Assembly: GCA_040393065.1 (NCBI GenBank)
Contig: JBEBUW010000005.1
Span: 24,974 to 88,973 of the forward strand
Direction: 5' to 3'
DNA from: JACCWM01 sp040393065
GTDB lineage: Bacteria; Myxococcota_A; Bradymonadia; Bradymonadales; Bradymonadaceae
Length of the DNA stretch: 64,000 bases
Shown here: piece after piece, positions 16,002 through 25,031 of the stretch
Position numbering within the stretch: position 1 is the first letter of the stretch
Layout: each line of letters opens with the position of its first letter
The notes under the pieces: model-generated
Told to the model about the DNA's origin: nothing
Seen by the model: only the letters and a program-made list of their open reading frames with translations
Databases searched by the model: none
Program-made: the position numbers and the translations under genes

Positions 16002-17561
16002 ATGTTTACGAAAGTATTGATTGCCAATCGCGGCGAAATCGCCGTTCGAATTATTCGCTCGTTGAAAGAGCTGGGGATCCGCAGTGTTGCGGTTTATTCC
16101 GAAGCAGACCGCCGTGCTTTGCATGTACGGATGGCCGACGAAGCGTATTGCGTGGGGCCGGCGCCCAGCGCCGAGAGCTATTTGAAAAGCGATGTGATTT
16201 TGGAAATCGCTAAGAAAAGTGGCGCGCAGGCCATTCATCCGGGCTATGGTTTCTTGAGTGAAAACGCAGAGTTTGCGACGCAGTGCGCCGAAGCCGGGAT
16301 TGTTTTCATCGGGCCGCCGCCGGCTGCGATTGATGCGATGGGCGAAAAAACGCGCGCGCGCCAGTTGATGCTGGAGGCCGGCGTTCCGCTGGTTCCCGGC
16401 ACCCAGGAAGCCATTGAAGATGTGGCCGTGATCAAAAAACTCGCCGATGAAATGGGTTTTCCGGTGTTGGTCAAGGCAGCGGCCGGTGGTGGCGGCAAGG
16501 GCATGCGGCGAGTGGATCGGCCGGAAGATCTGGAGGCTGCGTTTGTTGGTGCCCGGCGTGAAGCACTCAGTGCGTTTGGAAACGGCGCGGTGTACCTGGA
16601 AAAATATGTGGTCCATCCCAAGCACGTAGAAATTCAGGTGCTGGCTGATACGCATGGCAATGTCGTGCATTTGTTTGAGCGCGATTGTTCGGTGCAGCGT
16701 CGTCATCAGAAAATTATTGAAGAAGCGCCGTGTCCGGTGCTGAGCGAGGAAGTTCGCCAGAAGATGGGCGCGGTTGCGGTGAAGGCGGCGAAGGCCGTGG
16801 GTTATGTGGGCGCGGGAACGCTGGAGTTTTTGCTCGATGCGGACCAGAATTTTTATTTTCTGGAAATGAATACGCGCCTGCAGGTCGAGCATCCGATTAC
16901 GGAAATGATTACCGGGCTTGATCTGGTGCGCTGGCAGCTCAAGATTGCGGCCGGCGAGCGGTTGTCGTTCGGGCAAGAAGATGTGAAGCGGCGTGGGGCG
17001 GCGATTGAGTGTCGGATTTACGCCGAAGATCCGGACGGTGGATTTATGCCGTGCCCGGGTGAATTGAAGTATGTGCAGGAGCCGGCCGGGCCGGGCGTGC
17101 GCGTGGATAGCGGCGTGTATTCGGGTTCGGAAGTGACAGTGTTTTATGATCCGATGATCGCGAAATTGATTGTGTGGGGCGAAGATCGCGAGCATGCGAT
17201 TGCGCGGATGCGGCGCGCGCTGCGTGAATACGTGGTGTATGGCATCAAGACCAACGTCGCGTTTCATGATGAAGTGTTGGCCGATGAAGGCTTTGTGCGC
17301 GGCGACTATGACACGGAGTTTGTGCCGGTGATGCTTGCCGCGAGGGAAGCGGCGGCTGCGGAAGAAAACCAGGCCGGAGCGCAAGAGGACGTGGATTTTG
17401 CGGAGATTGCGGCTGTCATTGCTGCGCATCGTCGTGATGAGGCCATTGCGCTGGCAGGTAGCGGTACTTCAGCAAGTGGCCAGGCCGCTGCGAGCGATGG
17501 ACAATCGGAGAAAAGCCGGTGGAAGAGCCTGGGGCGTTTTCGGCAACTGAATCATCTGTGA
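16002..17561 (+). CDS. accC: biotin carboxylase subunit of acetyl/propionyl-CoA carboxylase
   Basis: A 519-residue biotin carboxylase that carboxylates carrier biotin with ATP and bicarbonate. Family marks are KVLIANRGEIAVRIIRSLKE, IHPGYGFLSENA, the ATP-grasp glycine loop KAAAGGGGKGMR, RDCSVQRRHQKIIEEAP, and FLEMNTRLQVEHPITE with the catalytic residues. It is about 70 residues longer than E. coli AccC, with an Ala/Glu/Gln-rich C-terminal tail. ATG 16002 follows GGGAGAGG. The next genes encode the biotin carrier and methylmalonyl-CoA mutase, so the acceptor is probably propionyl-CoA. No carboxyltransferase gene is in the window. Confidence 0.92.
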   Translation: MFTKVLIANRGEIAVRIIRSLKELGIRSVAVYSEADRRALHVRMADEAYCVGPAPSAESYLKSDVILEIAKKSGAQAIHPGYGFLSENAEFATQCAEAGIVFIGPPPAAIDAMGEKTRARQLMLEAGVPLVPGTQEAIEDVAVIKKLADEMGFPVLVKAAAGGGGKGMRRVDRPEDLEAAFVGARREALSAFGNGAVYLEKYVVHPKHVEIQVLADTHGNVVHLFERDCSVQRRHQKIIEEAPCPVLSEEVRQKMGAVAVKAAKAVGYVGAGTLEFLLDADQNFYFLEMNTRLQVEHPITEMITGLDLVRWQLKIAAGERLSFGQEDVKRRGAAIECRIYAEDPDGGFMPCPGELKYVQEPAGPGVRVDSGVYSGSEVTVFYDPMIAKLIVWGEDREHAIARMRRALREYVVYGIKTNVAFHDEVLADEGFVRGDYDTEFVPVMLAAREAAAAEENQAGAQEDVDFAEIAAVIAAHRRDEAIALAGSGTSASGQAAASDGQSEKSRWKSLGRFRQLNHL

Positions 17562-17568
17562 GGATAGC

Positions 17569-18093
17569 ATGAATCGTCAGACCAGTTATTTTGTGACATC
17601 GGAAACAGGTGAAGAGCGCCGTTTTGAGGTGGAGACGCTTGCGGATGGGCGCTATCGGGTGCGCACGCCGGAAGGGAAGGTGCTGGAAGTGGATGCGTTT
17701 TCAGCGCAGCCGGGCCAGCTTCATTTGTTGAGTGAGAATCGCTCGCTGGACGCGGATGTGCGCAGCGAGGGCAGTGAATATCAGGTGCAGATTTCCGGGC
17801 AGGTGCGTGAGATTTCTGTACTGAATGAACGTCAAAAGCGCATGCAGGCGGCTGGCGTAGGCGTGAAAAAGGCGGCCGGGCCGCAGCTTACGAGTCCGAT
17901 GGCAGGCAAGATCGTGGCGGTCATGGCTTCTGCCGGCGCAGAGGTCAAAGAAGGCCAGACGATCGTGATCATTGAAGCGATGAAAATGGAAAACGACATC
18001 AAGGCGCACCGCGACGGCGTGATCGAGAGCTTTGGTGTGGCGGAAGGCCAGCTTGTGGAAGTCGGCGACGTGCTCGTAACGATCGAGGATTAA
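17569..18093 (+). CDS. biotin carboxyl carrier protein
   Basis: A 174-residue biotinyl-domain protein. The C-terminal 70 residues form the swinging domain with the biotinylation motif EAMKMEN (Lys about 138) and the preceding LTSPMAGKIV strand. The N-terminal 90 residues form a beta-rich region like the linker in acyl-CoA carboxylase alpha chains. It starts 7 bases after accC, so the alpha chain found fused in many propionyl-CoA carboxylases is split into two genes here. Confidence 0.9.
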   Translation: MNRQTSYFVTSETGEERRFEVETLADGRYRVRTPEGKVLEVDAFSAQPGQLHLLSENRSLDADVRSEGSEYQVQISGQVREISVLNERQKRMQAAGVGVKKAAGPQLTSPMAGKIVAVMASAGAEVKEGQTIVIIEAMKMENDIKAHRDGVIESFGVAEGQLVEVGDVLVTIED

Positions 18094-18096
18094 GGT

Positions 18097-19776
18097 ATGA
18101 CGACGAAATCGTTGGACGAAGAAATCCGCGAGGCAAGGGCAAAGTGGGACGAGGAAGTTCTGCAGCCTTTGCTGAAGAAACATGGTGTGCGGCGTGACAG
18201 TTTTGCGCTGAGCGATGGCACGGAGCTCGACAGTTTGTACGGGCCGGAGCATCTGGAGAGCGTGGATTTTCTGCGTGATATTGGATTTCCGGGCGAGTAT
18301 CCGTATACGCGCGGCGTGCAGCCGACGATGTATCGCGGGCGGCTGTGGACGATGCGTCAGTATGCGGGGTTTGGTTCGGCCAAAGAATCGAATGAGCGCT
18401 ATCGGTATCTGTTGAGCCAGGGCACGACGGGTTTGTCGGTCGCGTTCGATTTGCCCACGCAGATGGGTTACGACTCGGATTCGGCGCGCGCGGCTGGTGA
18501 GGTGGGTAAGGTCGGCGTGGCGATCGATTGTCTGGCGGACATGGAGGTTTTGCTCGACCAGATTCCGCTCGATAAGGTTTCGACGTCGATGACGATCAAT
18601 TCCACGGCGTCGATTTTGCTCGGTCTGTATATTGCGGTCGGCGAAAAGAACGGTGTCGATCGCAAAAAATTACGCGGCACGATTCAAAACGATTTGCTCA
18701 AAGAATACATCGCGCGCGGCACGTATATTTATCCGCCCCGGGCGAGTATGCGGATCATTACGGACATTTTTGAGTTTTGTCAGAGCGATGTGCCGCAGTG
18801 GAATACGGTCAGTATTTCGGGTTATCACATCCGCGAGGCGGGCAGCACGGCTGCGCAGGAAGTGGGCTTTACGCTGGCCAATGGCATTGCGTACGTCGAG
18901 GCGGCGATCAAGGCCGGCTTGAATGTGGATGATTTTGCCGGGCGGCTGTCGTTTTTCTTCAATGTTCACAACAATTTTTTGGAAGAAGTTGCGAAATTCC
19001 GCGCGGCGCGTCGTTTGTGGGCGCGGATTATGCGCGAGCGCTTTGGAGCGAAGAAAGAATCGAGTCTGCGTCTGCGTTTTCATTCGCAGACGGCGGGTTC
19101 GACGCTGACTGCGCAGCAGCCGCACGTCAATATTGTGCGGGTGGCTTTGCAGGCGATGGCTTCGGTGATGGGCGGAACGCAGTCGTTGCATACCAATGGT
19201 TGGGATGAGGCGTTGAGTTTACCGACGGCCGAGGCGGCGCGCATTGCGCTTCGCACGCAGCAGGTGATCGGGTATGAGTCGGGCGTAGCGGATTTTGTCG
19301 ATCCGCTGGCTGGCAGTTATGCGGTCGAGGCGCTGACGGATCATATCGAAGCGGCAGCGCGCGATTATATCGCCCGGATCGATGAATTGGGCGGTGCTGT
19401 GCAGGCGATCGAGCAGGGATTTCAGCAGTCTGAAATTCAGGACGCGGCTTATCAGGCGCAGATTGCGATTGAGCGCGGCGAGGCGACGATTGTGGGCGTG
19501 AACGAATTTCAGAGCGAAGAATCGACGAAGGTGGAGATTCACCGTCTGGACCCGAGCGTGGAGACGGAACAAATTGAGCGGTTGCGCCAGTTCAAGGCGT
19601 CGCGCTCGATGGGTGCTGTGGAAGCTGCACGCAAAAGTCTGCAGGCAGCAGCGCGTGGCCAGGAAAACCTGATGCCGCATATCATTCACGCTGTGAAAGA
19701 AGGTGTTACGCTTGGCGAGGTTTCTGATGATTTGCGCGATGTTTTCGGTCAGTACACCGAAAATGTCGTTTTTTGA
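18097..19776 (+). CDS. methylmalonyl-CoA mutase, catalytic subunit without B12 domain
   Basis: A 559-residue protein corresponding to the TIM-barrel half of methylmalonyl-CoA mutase, which interconverts methylmalonyl-CoA and succinyl-CoA. Typical stretches are RGVQPTMYRGRLWTMRQYAG, GTTGLSVAFDLPTQMGYDSD, SISGYHIREAGST and GGTQSLHTNGWDEAL. The C-terminal cobalamin-binding domain is absent and the protein ends at family length for a split enzyme, so a separate B12-binding subunit must be elsewhere. It begins 3 bases after the carrier protein, completing a propionyl-CoA to succinyl-CoA operon. A terminator-like hairpin lies inside its last codons. Confidence 0.93.
   Translation: MTTKSLDEEIREARAKWDEEVLQPLLKKHGVRRDSFALSDGTELDSLYGPEHLESVDFLRDIGFPGEYPYTRGVQPTMYRGRLWTMRQYAGFGSAKESNERYRYLLSQGTTGLSVAFDLPTQMGYDSDSARAAGEVGKVGVAIDCLADMEVLLDQIPLDKVSTSMTINSTASILLGLYIAVGEKNGVDRKKLRGTIQNDLLKEYIARGTYIYPPRASMRIITDIFEFCQSDVPQWNTVSISGYHIREAGSTAAQEVGFTLANGIAYVEAAIKAGLNVDDFAGRLSFFFNVHNNFLEEVAKFRAARRLWARIMRERFGAKKESSLRLRFHSQTAGSTLTAQQPHVNIVRVALQAMASVMGGTQSLHTNGWDEALSLPTAEAARIALRTQQVIGYESGVADFVDPLAGSYAVEALTDHIEAAARDYIARIDELGGAVQAIEQGFQQSEIQDAAYQAQIAIERGEATIVGVNEFQSEESTKVEIHRLDPSVETEQIERLRQFKASRSMGAVEAARKSLQAAARGQENLMPHIIHAVKEGVTLGEVSDDLRDVFGQYTENVVF
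19742..19774 (+). terminator. terminator-like hairpin inside the mutase 3' end
   Basis: TTTTCGGT (19742-19749) pairs with ACCGAAAA (19756-19763), then TGTCG and six T residues whose last base belongs to the TGA stop. The hairpin and T-run encode the final mutase residues. Confidence 0.5.
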
Positions 19777-19935
19777 TCGTCGTTCGCTTTCTGGCCGATT
19801 TTGAAGTCCGCTTTTGGGGCGACCGAGTCGGCTGGAAGGTCGGGAAAATGACGGGTGCGCCAGCGTGAAAAGAAGTAATACAGAGTATAATCAATAAAAT
19901 AGTAAATTGAGTAACAACGCTCAACCGAGGCAAGC

Positions 19936-21279
19936 ATGAGCGGTAAGATCGACGACGTACGTTTTCTTCGCAGCCGATTTGAAAAGGCTCTCGTATTGGA
20001 AAATCCTCATCCCAGCCTGGATGTGCTTTTGGAAGCGCAGGGCATTGCAGTGGAACGGTTGCCGGAGTCGGCAACGCAAAACGAGGACGAGGTAGTTCGT
20101 ATTCTGGAGGAAGGGCAGCATGATCTGATATTTAAGCGGAGTCGCTTTGAGATCAATGAACGTGTATTGAAGGCTTCTTCGAGGCTGGCGGCAGTGGTGC
20201 TGTGTTGCATTGGCGACGATTCGATCGACAAGGAAGCCTGTGCGCGTGAGGGCGTTCTGGTGATGAACGATCCGATCAGCAATGGCCGTTCGGTGGTCGA
20301 GCTGGTTTTTGGCGAAATGATCCTGCTGGCGCGGCGTCTGTTTGATACGGCCACAAAAACGCAGGGCAATGTATGGACCAAGGATAGTCGGCAGCGCTAC
20401 GAGTTGAAGGGCAAGACGATTTCGATCATCGGGCTTGGCAATATCGGCAAGCAGGTTGCTCAGATGGCGGAAATGTTCGGGATGACCGTGTATTTCCATG
20501 ATAACCGCGAAGTTGCCCGCGAGGTGGGCGTGGCGCTTGGCTGGACACCCTGCGCGACGATTGCCGAAGCGTTCCGGGTTGCGGATTTTGTGACGGTACA
20601 TCTTTCGGCGGAAGACATCAGCGGTAAATCGAACCGGAATTTGCTGAAATACGAGCATTTTTCGCAGTTTGGTGCGGAGCGTGAAGCGAACAGCCCGCGG
20701 ATTTTCATCAATGCGGCGCGCGGGTTTTTGTTTGAACCGGAAGATTTAAAGCGCGCGGTGCGTGAGGGATTTGTGCGTAACGCGGCGATTGACGTGTTTC
20801 CGGAAGAGCCGGGTAGCTCGAGTGATGCCTGGCATAATCCGTATGCGGATACGCCGGAGGTCATTGCAACACCGCATATCGGCGCGGCGACTGAGGAGGC
20901 GCAGCCAAGAATTGCGCAGCATGTCGCCAATACGGCGCATTTGTTTAACATCCGTGGTGCTGTGCGCGACTGTATTTTCAGTCCGGGTCAGGTCATCAAC
21001 GTGGATGTGGACGATGCGAACTATATTTTGACGGTCGTGCACAGCGATACGCGCGGTACGAAAAAGGCCGTGGCCGACGCGATTTTCGAAGCTGGGCTGA
21101 ACAATATCAGTTCGAGCCATCGAGATTTTCCAAATTACGGGTTTGCCTACGATGTGAACGCGATCGACAAGCCGCTCAGCCAGGAGCAGTTGGTGACGCT
21201 GATCAGTTCGGCGCGCCGGATCAGTGGCGATCCGCATGCAATTCGCGCGATTCGCCAGATCAAGGTGGATCGCACGTAA
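19936..21279 (+). CDS. serA: D-3-phosphoglycerate dehydrogenase-like protein
   Basis: A 447-residue D-2-hydroxyacid dehydrogenase. The Rossmann motif is IIGLGNIGKQVAQMAEMFG; the catalytic Arg, Glu and His lie in FINAARGF, the segment before PEEPGS, and ATPHIGAATEEAQ. The C-terminal 85 residues (VINVDVDDANYILTVVHSDT ...) look like an ACT regulatory domain, as in E. coli SerA. It would oxidise 3-phosphoglycerate for serine synthesis. The ATG follows AGGCAAGC. A TATAAT at 19886 is a plausible -10, without a clear -35. A bidirectional terminator follows. Confidence 0.85.
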   Translation: MSGKIDDVRFLRSRFEKALVLENPHPSLDVLLEAQGIAVERLPESATQNEDEVVRILEEGQHDLIFKRSRFEINERVLKASSRLAAVVLCCIGDDSIDKEACAREGVLVMNDPISNGRSVVELVFGEMILLARRLFDTATKTQGNVWTKDSRQRYELKGKTISIIGLGNIGKQVAQMAEMFGMTVYFHDNREVAREVGVALGWTPCATIAEAFRVADFVTVHLSAEDISGKSNRNLLKYEHFSQFGAEREANSPRIFINAARGFLFEPEDLKRAVREGFVRNAAIDVFPEEPGSSSDAWHNPYADTPEVIATPHIGAATEEAQPRIAQHVANTAHLFNIRGAVRDCIFSPGQVINVDVDDANYILTVVHSDTRGTKKAVADAIFEAGLNNISSSHRDFPNYGFAYDVNAIDKPLSQEQLVTLISSARRISGDPHAIRAIRQIKVDRT

Positions 21280-21320
21280 AATCGGGCGCGCGCATCGAAT
21301 TTTCAGGCAAATTCTGCAAA

Positions 21321-21376
21321 TAAAATAAACAGGCTGTGACTGCTTTTTTAAGAAGTAGTCACAGCCTGTTTTATTT
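21321..21376. terminator. bidirectional terminator between serA and the GspF-like gene
   Basis: A stem of about 17 bp (ACAGGCTGTGACT...AGTCACAGCCTGT) is flanked by A-rich sequence on the left and TTTTATTT on the right. It lies between convergent genes and can serve both. Confidence 0.85.
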
Positions 21377-21410
21377 GGCAAAGAGCTAATTCATCAAAAG
21401 ATGAAATGGA

Positions 21411-22466
21411 TCAGGACGGGAAAAGCTCCATTTTGAGGAGTGTGAACATCAGGCTGCTGATCACGAAAATCACGATCACGAAGCGTGCAACGTAGAGAAA
21501 CGCGGCCATCATGCGTTGAAAACTCTCGTAGCTGAATTCTTCATAGCGTATGGCCAGCCATTCGAGGCGTTCTTCCAGCTTTCCGGTTTCTTCGCCGATA
21601 TCAATATTTTCGATGACATCGGTGGGAATGGTTTTGATGGAGTAAAGCGCATGCGAGAGTGTGGAGCCTTGCTCGATCAGATCCTGAGCGCGGCGAATAT
21701 TGCCGCGGATGCTGGGGGCGTTGGCAGCTTCTCCGGCGAGTTCGAGACTTTTGTAGACGGTCATACCGCTGGCGATGGATTGGCGGATGTAGAGGCAAAA
21801 GAGCGAGATCGCGTACAGGTTTCCGGATGTGCTGATGATGGGGATCCGCAGAAAAATGCGATGCAGAAGGCTGCGCATCGGCATATCAACCGGTAGGTTG
21901 AGGGAGGTGAAGGCGATGGACAGGCAGACGACGACAAAGATCAGCGATTCGATGCCGGCGCGCAGCATGATATCGCTTACCTGACTCCAGGTGTCGTCCT
22001 GAAAGGCGAGTTGTGTGAAGTCGGCGGAGAAGAGTCCACGGGCGACGATCATGCCGAGGATGAAGAGGATCATGGGTTCGACGAGTGCAAACAGGAATTT
22101 CTTTTTGCGCTCGTGTCGCTGGCCGTAGATTTTGGCGAGTTGGCGGAATGTGCCGGGGAGTTCGCCCTGTTGTTCGGAGACGAGAATTAGTTTTCGTGCG
22201 CTGGTGTCGAGGATTCCGTAGCGTGCGAAGGCTTCACCGAGCATGTCGCCGTGTTCGAGCAGGGCTGTGCGCAGTCGATTCAGGACGCGCTTGTCGCCTC
22301 CCTGTCTTTCGAGCATGCTGAGAATACGTGCGTATCCTACGCCGGAGCCCAGGCCATCGGCAAAAAGCAAGCAGAGTGCCTGGGCATCGCTATCGGTCAT
22401 ATAGGTCGACCGTTCACGCACAACAGGTCCGCGACCGTCAGCAAGAGGAGAAGAAAAATTAGCCAT
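21411..22466 (-). CDS. GspF/PilC-type type II secretion inner-membrane protein
   Basis: A 351-residue protein with two T2SSF-type helical repeats, each leading into membrane segments (ALVEPMILFILGMIVARGLF near 125; IFVVVCLSIAFTSLNL near 185; VARFVIVIFVISSLMFTLLK at the end). Markers include ASGMTVYKSLELAGEAA and TGKLEERLEWLA. Such proteins are the inner-membrane platform of type II secretion or type IV pilus machines. No other secretion gene is adjacent, so it is an orphan locus. The start ATG follows GGAACCCTC. Confidence 0.82.
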   Translation of the reverse strand: MANFSSPLADGRGPVVRERSTYMTDSDAQALCLLFADGLGSGVGYARILSMLERQGGDKRVLNRLRTALLEHGDMLGEAFARYGILDTSARKLILVSEQQGELPGTFRQLAKIYGQRHERKKKFLFALVEPMILFILGMIVARGLFSADFTQLAFQDDTWSQVSDIMLRAGIESLIFVVVCLSIAFTSLNLPVDMPMRSLLHRIFLRIPIISTSGNLYAISLFCLYIRQSIASGMTVYKSLELAGEAANAPSIRGNIRRAQDLIEQGSTLSHALYSIKTIPTDVIENIDIGEETGKLEERLEWLAIRYEEFSYESFQRMMAAFLYVARFVIVIFVISSLMFTLLKMELFPS

Positions 22467-22592
22467 GAGGGTTCCAGGAGCGTGATCGAAAAAGGAGTGC
22501 TCGAGATGTTTACGTTATCCTAAAGCGTGATTACGTACACATCGGAAATGATGTGAATCACTATCATGCAACTTTATCATGAGGGAAATGCG

Positions 22593-23195
22593 ATGCTTTC
22601 GAAACAGGAAAAGATGCTCGGTTTGATGAAAGAGATCCTGCAGGAAGAGTACATGCATCTGGTGGTTGAGTCGTATATGTTGCATGAGAACTTTTCGGAA
22701 AACACCTGTCATATCGAGTGCGTTTTGCGCAATGCGGACGGGACGCACTTTTCGGTTACCGGACGTGGCGTGGGCACGATCGATGCGCTTTTTGATGGCT
22801 TGCGCACAACACTTGCCGGTGAATTTCCGTCTCTGAACTCGATTTCGTTTTCGCAGTTTACGATTCAGGGTTTGTTGTCGAGCAGCGATGTTCCCGGCTC
22901 CACAACGAGCGCCGAGGCCGAGGCGACGGTGGGCGTGACCAATAACAAGGGGCGCGAGTTTATTTTTCGCAGCAAGCAGCCCTCGATCAGCCGTGCGGGG
23001 ATTCAGGCTACGGTGGAAGCTGCCGAGTATTTTGTGAACAGCGAGCGAACATATGTCAAACTTCACAAGATTCTGGAGCATTATCGCCAGGAAGGTCGCA
23101 CAGATCTGGTGGAGAAATACACCGATTTGATGACGCAAGTGGTGCGCAATACATCGTATAGCGAAGTTGTCGAGCGCATTCGGCGTTCTATGTGA
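22593..23195 (+). CDS. stand-alone alpha-isopropylmalate synthase regulatory (LeuA dimer) domain protein
   Basis: A 200-residue protein. Residues 40-150 match the allosteric C-terminal domain of LeuA/citramalate synthase: a GRGVGTIDALFDGLR glycine loop, then TSAEAEATVGVTNNKGREFI, then SISRAGIQATVEAAEYFVN, where the parent domain has S-x-x-A-G-I. The catalytic TIM barrel of LeuA is absent. In the parent enzymes the domain binds leucine, so this could be a leucine or related 2-oxo acid sensor; that is inference. ATG 22593 follows GAGGGAAATGCG. It is divergent from the GspF-like gene. Confidence 0.8.
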   Translation: MLSKQEKMLGLMKEILQEEYMHLVVESYMLHENFSENTCHIECVLRNADGTHFSVTGRGVGTIDALFDGLRTTLAGEFPSLNSISFSQFTIQGLLSSSDVPGSTTSAEAEATVGVTNNKGREFIFRSKQPSISRAGIQATVEAAEYFVNSERTYVKLHKILEHYRQEGRTDLVEKYTDLMTQVVRNTSYSEVVERIRRSM

Positions 23196-23414
23196 ACTAT
23201 GGAAAAATGTGAAGTTTTGAGAAGGAGGACGCTTGTGCTGCTGGCTGCAAAGCATCGTGGAATCCGCGCGGAAAAATGTGTTTAGTTTCAAAAACGGTCG
23301 GTCCTGCACGCTGCGCTTTTGAAGGGTGTGCGCGTTCCTAAAGCGTATGGCGAGGCCGGCAGGGGCGCAGTGCGCTGAAAAAATTACAACTTCTCGGATT
23401 ATTGAATACGGACG

Positions 23415-23625
23415 TTGCGTTTCTTTGTGGGGAGCTATATGATCGAGTTTCGGGTAGCGCTGTAGTCTGAGCCGCCCTGCTGGTTCTTCTTGATGGAATC
23501 AATACCTTCAGAATAGACGGTCCCTAGTCCCTCCAGGATATTTGAAAATGGCGGTGTTTCCGTTCTCCGGGCAGCAGGCCTGTTAGAGATGAATTCCCTG
23601 ATGGGGAGTCCTACGGAAAATATTG
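23415..23625 (+). ncRNA. candidate structured RNA with promoter (unassigned)
   Basis: The 745-base spacer 23196-23941 has no convincing gene. At 23415 TTGCGT and TATGAT are spaced by 17 bases, a good sigma-70 promoter, starting a GC-rich stretch in which CCTGCTG (about 23477) can pair with CAGCAGG (about 23572) around a 90-base interior. I could not match it to a known RNA, though size and layout recall 6S RNA. The rest of the spacer shows only short unsupported frames. Confidence 0.25.
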
Positions 23626-23941
23626 AAAATATCTTACGTCAGTATCGACCACACTTTGTGAGCAGATTCAAAGTGGTGGCGTAGTTACGGGTGGGCGGAC
23701 AACCCGAATCATGAATATGACAATGAAAATGCCTGTGATCGTGCAAATCAACCGTATTTTTTTGGCGAATAGCGCATAAAAAGCAGGTGAGGCCGATTTG
23801 GGTGGGCATAATTTGCCAGGAGTGCGCAGGTACACCCATCCAATGCTGTTGTTAATCACCGAGTGTTGCGCGTTGTGAGAAACGCGTTGGCCCGGACAGT
23901 ATGGTATGGAAATGCCACCGCTCGAAAAAATTGAGGAGACA

Positions 23942-24856
23942 ATGAGCGAAGAAACTCACGAAGATAAGAATGCAGTGGACGTCGAAGGCCAGAGCAAGCC
24001 TCGCCGCCGTCGTCGTCGTAGCCGAAATGCCGAAGGGGGAAGCGCCGAGCAGAATGCGACGTCTCAGGCGAATGCTTCCGCGTCGGAGGATGCTCCCAGG
24101 GCAGCTGCAGCATCATCGCCCGACGCGAAGTCTGGTGGCGAACAGCAGCAGGCAGCCGGACAGGCGGGCGAGGAAGGGGCGACCAAGAGCAAGCGTCGTC
24201 GTCGCCGCAAATCTCGCTCCAAGCGTCAGGCTGAACAGCAGGCTTCGGGTGATGGCAAACAGCAGGAAGCAAAAAAGGGAGGCGGTCAGCAGCAAGGCGG
24301 CTCCCATCGCTCTCAGTCGCAGCAGAATCGGCCCAAGCAGCAGGCACCGCGCCAGCGGCCCAAGCCTCCGCCGCAGGAGCATGTCTACAGGCCGCTGACG
24401 CCGGAGAGTAAATTTGGTGGCCGTGAGCCGCTGGTAAGTCCGGATTTTGAGGAAGAGCGCTCCAACGAGCCGCTTGCGTTGACGCCGTTTGAATTGTTCT
24501 GCGCTTATCATCTCGGTATTTCCGACGATAACCGTTATCGGCCGCCCAACATCCGTGAAGTTGCTCGCCGATTTGACGTTTCGCAAGGCGAAATTGAGCA
24601 GGCGCTGAAGCGTTTTGGGCTTGATCGCGACGCTGTGCGAAAGATCGGTTACGATATGTCGCTGGCCCAGCTCGATATGCAGGTTGCGCCGGAAGGGATC
24701 GACAAACGTGAGCTTGCGAAGGTGCTTTTCAGCGAGCTGGTCGAGATGTCGCCGGCCGTGCAGCAGGGCGTTGCAATGGCCGAGAAACTGGCAGAGGCTG
24801 CTGCGCAAGAGCAGGCAAACGCGCAGATTGCAGAAGAGCAGCGTGTCGAAGATTGA
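23942..24856 (+). CDS. basic low-complexity protein with C-terminal helix-turn-helix-like domain
   Basis: A 304-residue protein of unknown function. The first 145 residues are disordered, with Arg/Lys clusters (RRRRRRSR near 22, KRRRRRKSRSKR near 82) and Gln/Gly-rich stretches, a composition typical of RNA-binding tails. Residues 165-265 are ordered: LALTPFELFCAYHLGI, NIREVARRFDVSQGEIEQAL (helix-turn-helix-like) and IDKRELAKVLFSELVEMSP. ATG 23942 follows TTGAGGAGACA. It is followed by a separately spaced response regulator. A nucleic-acid role is inferred only from composition. Confidence 0.7.
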   Translation: MSEETHEDKNAVDVEGQSKPRRRRRRSRNAEGGSAEQNATSQANASASEDAPRAAAASSPDAKSGGEQQQAAGQAGEEGATKSKRRRRRKSRSKRQAEQQASGDGKQQEAKKGGGQQQGGSHRSQSQQNRPKQQAPRQRPKPPPQEHVYRPLTPESKFGGREPLVSPDFEEERSNEPLALTPFELFCAYHLGISDDNRYRPPNIREVARRFDVSQGEIEQALKRFGLDRDAVRKIGYDMSLAQLDMQVAPEGIDKRELAKVLFSELVEMSPAVQQGVAMAEKLAEAAAQEQANAQIAEEQRVED

Positions 24857-25031
24857 GCCTTTGTTTTTTAAACACACTGTCCTGATTATTGTCTAAAATC
24901 ATTCATCAGTAGTGCGTGGAGCGTGCTTGACATGCGGCTTGCACCCTCATTAACGTATGCCGAACATCGCGCTGTCGGATGATGTGATCTAGAACCCGGG
25001 TAGAATTATTTTTACGATTGAGGAGCTTTGC

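Noticed and set aside
15516..17429. 637-codon leftward frame
   Set aside because: It is antisense to the clear biotin carboxylase and the sigma-like gene, with His/Arg-rich translation typical of a complementary frame.
23639..23859. Short leftward frames in the 23 kb spacer
   Set aside because: Too short, overlapping each other, with no ribosome-binding site or recognisable domain.
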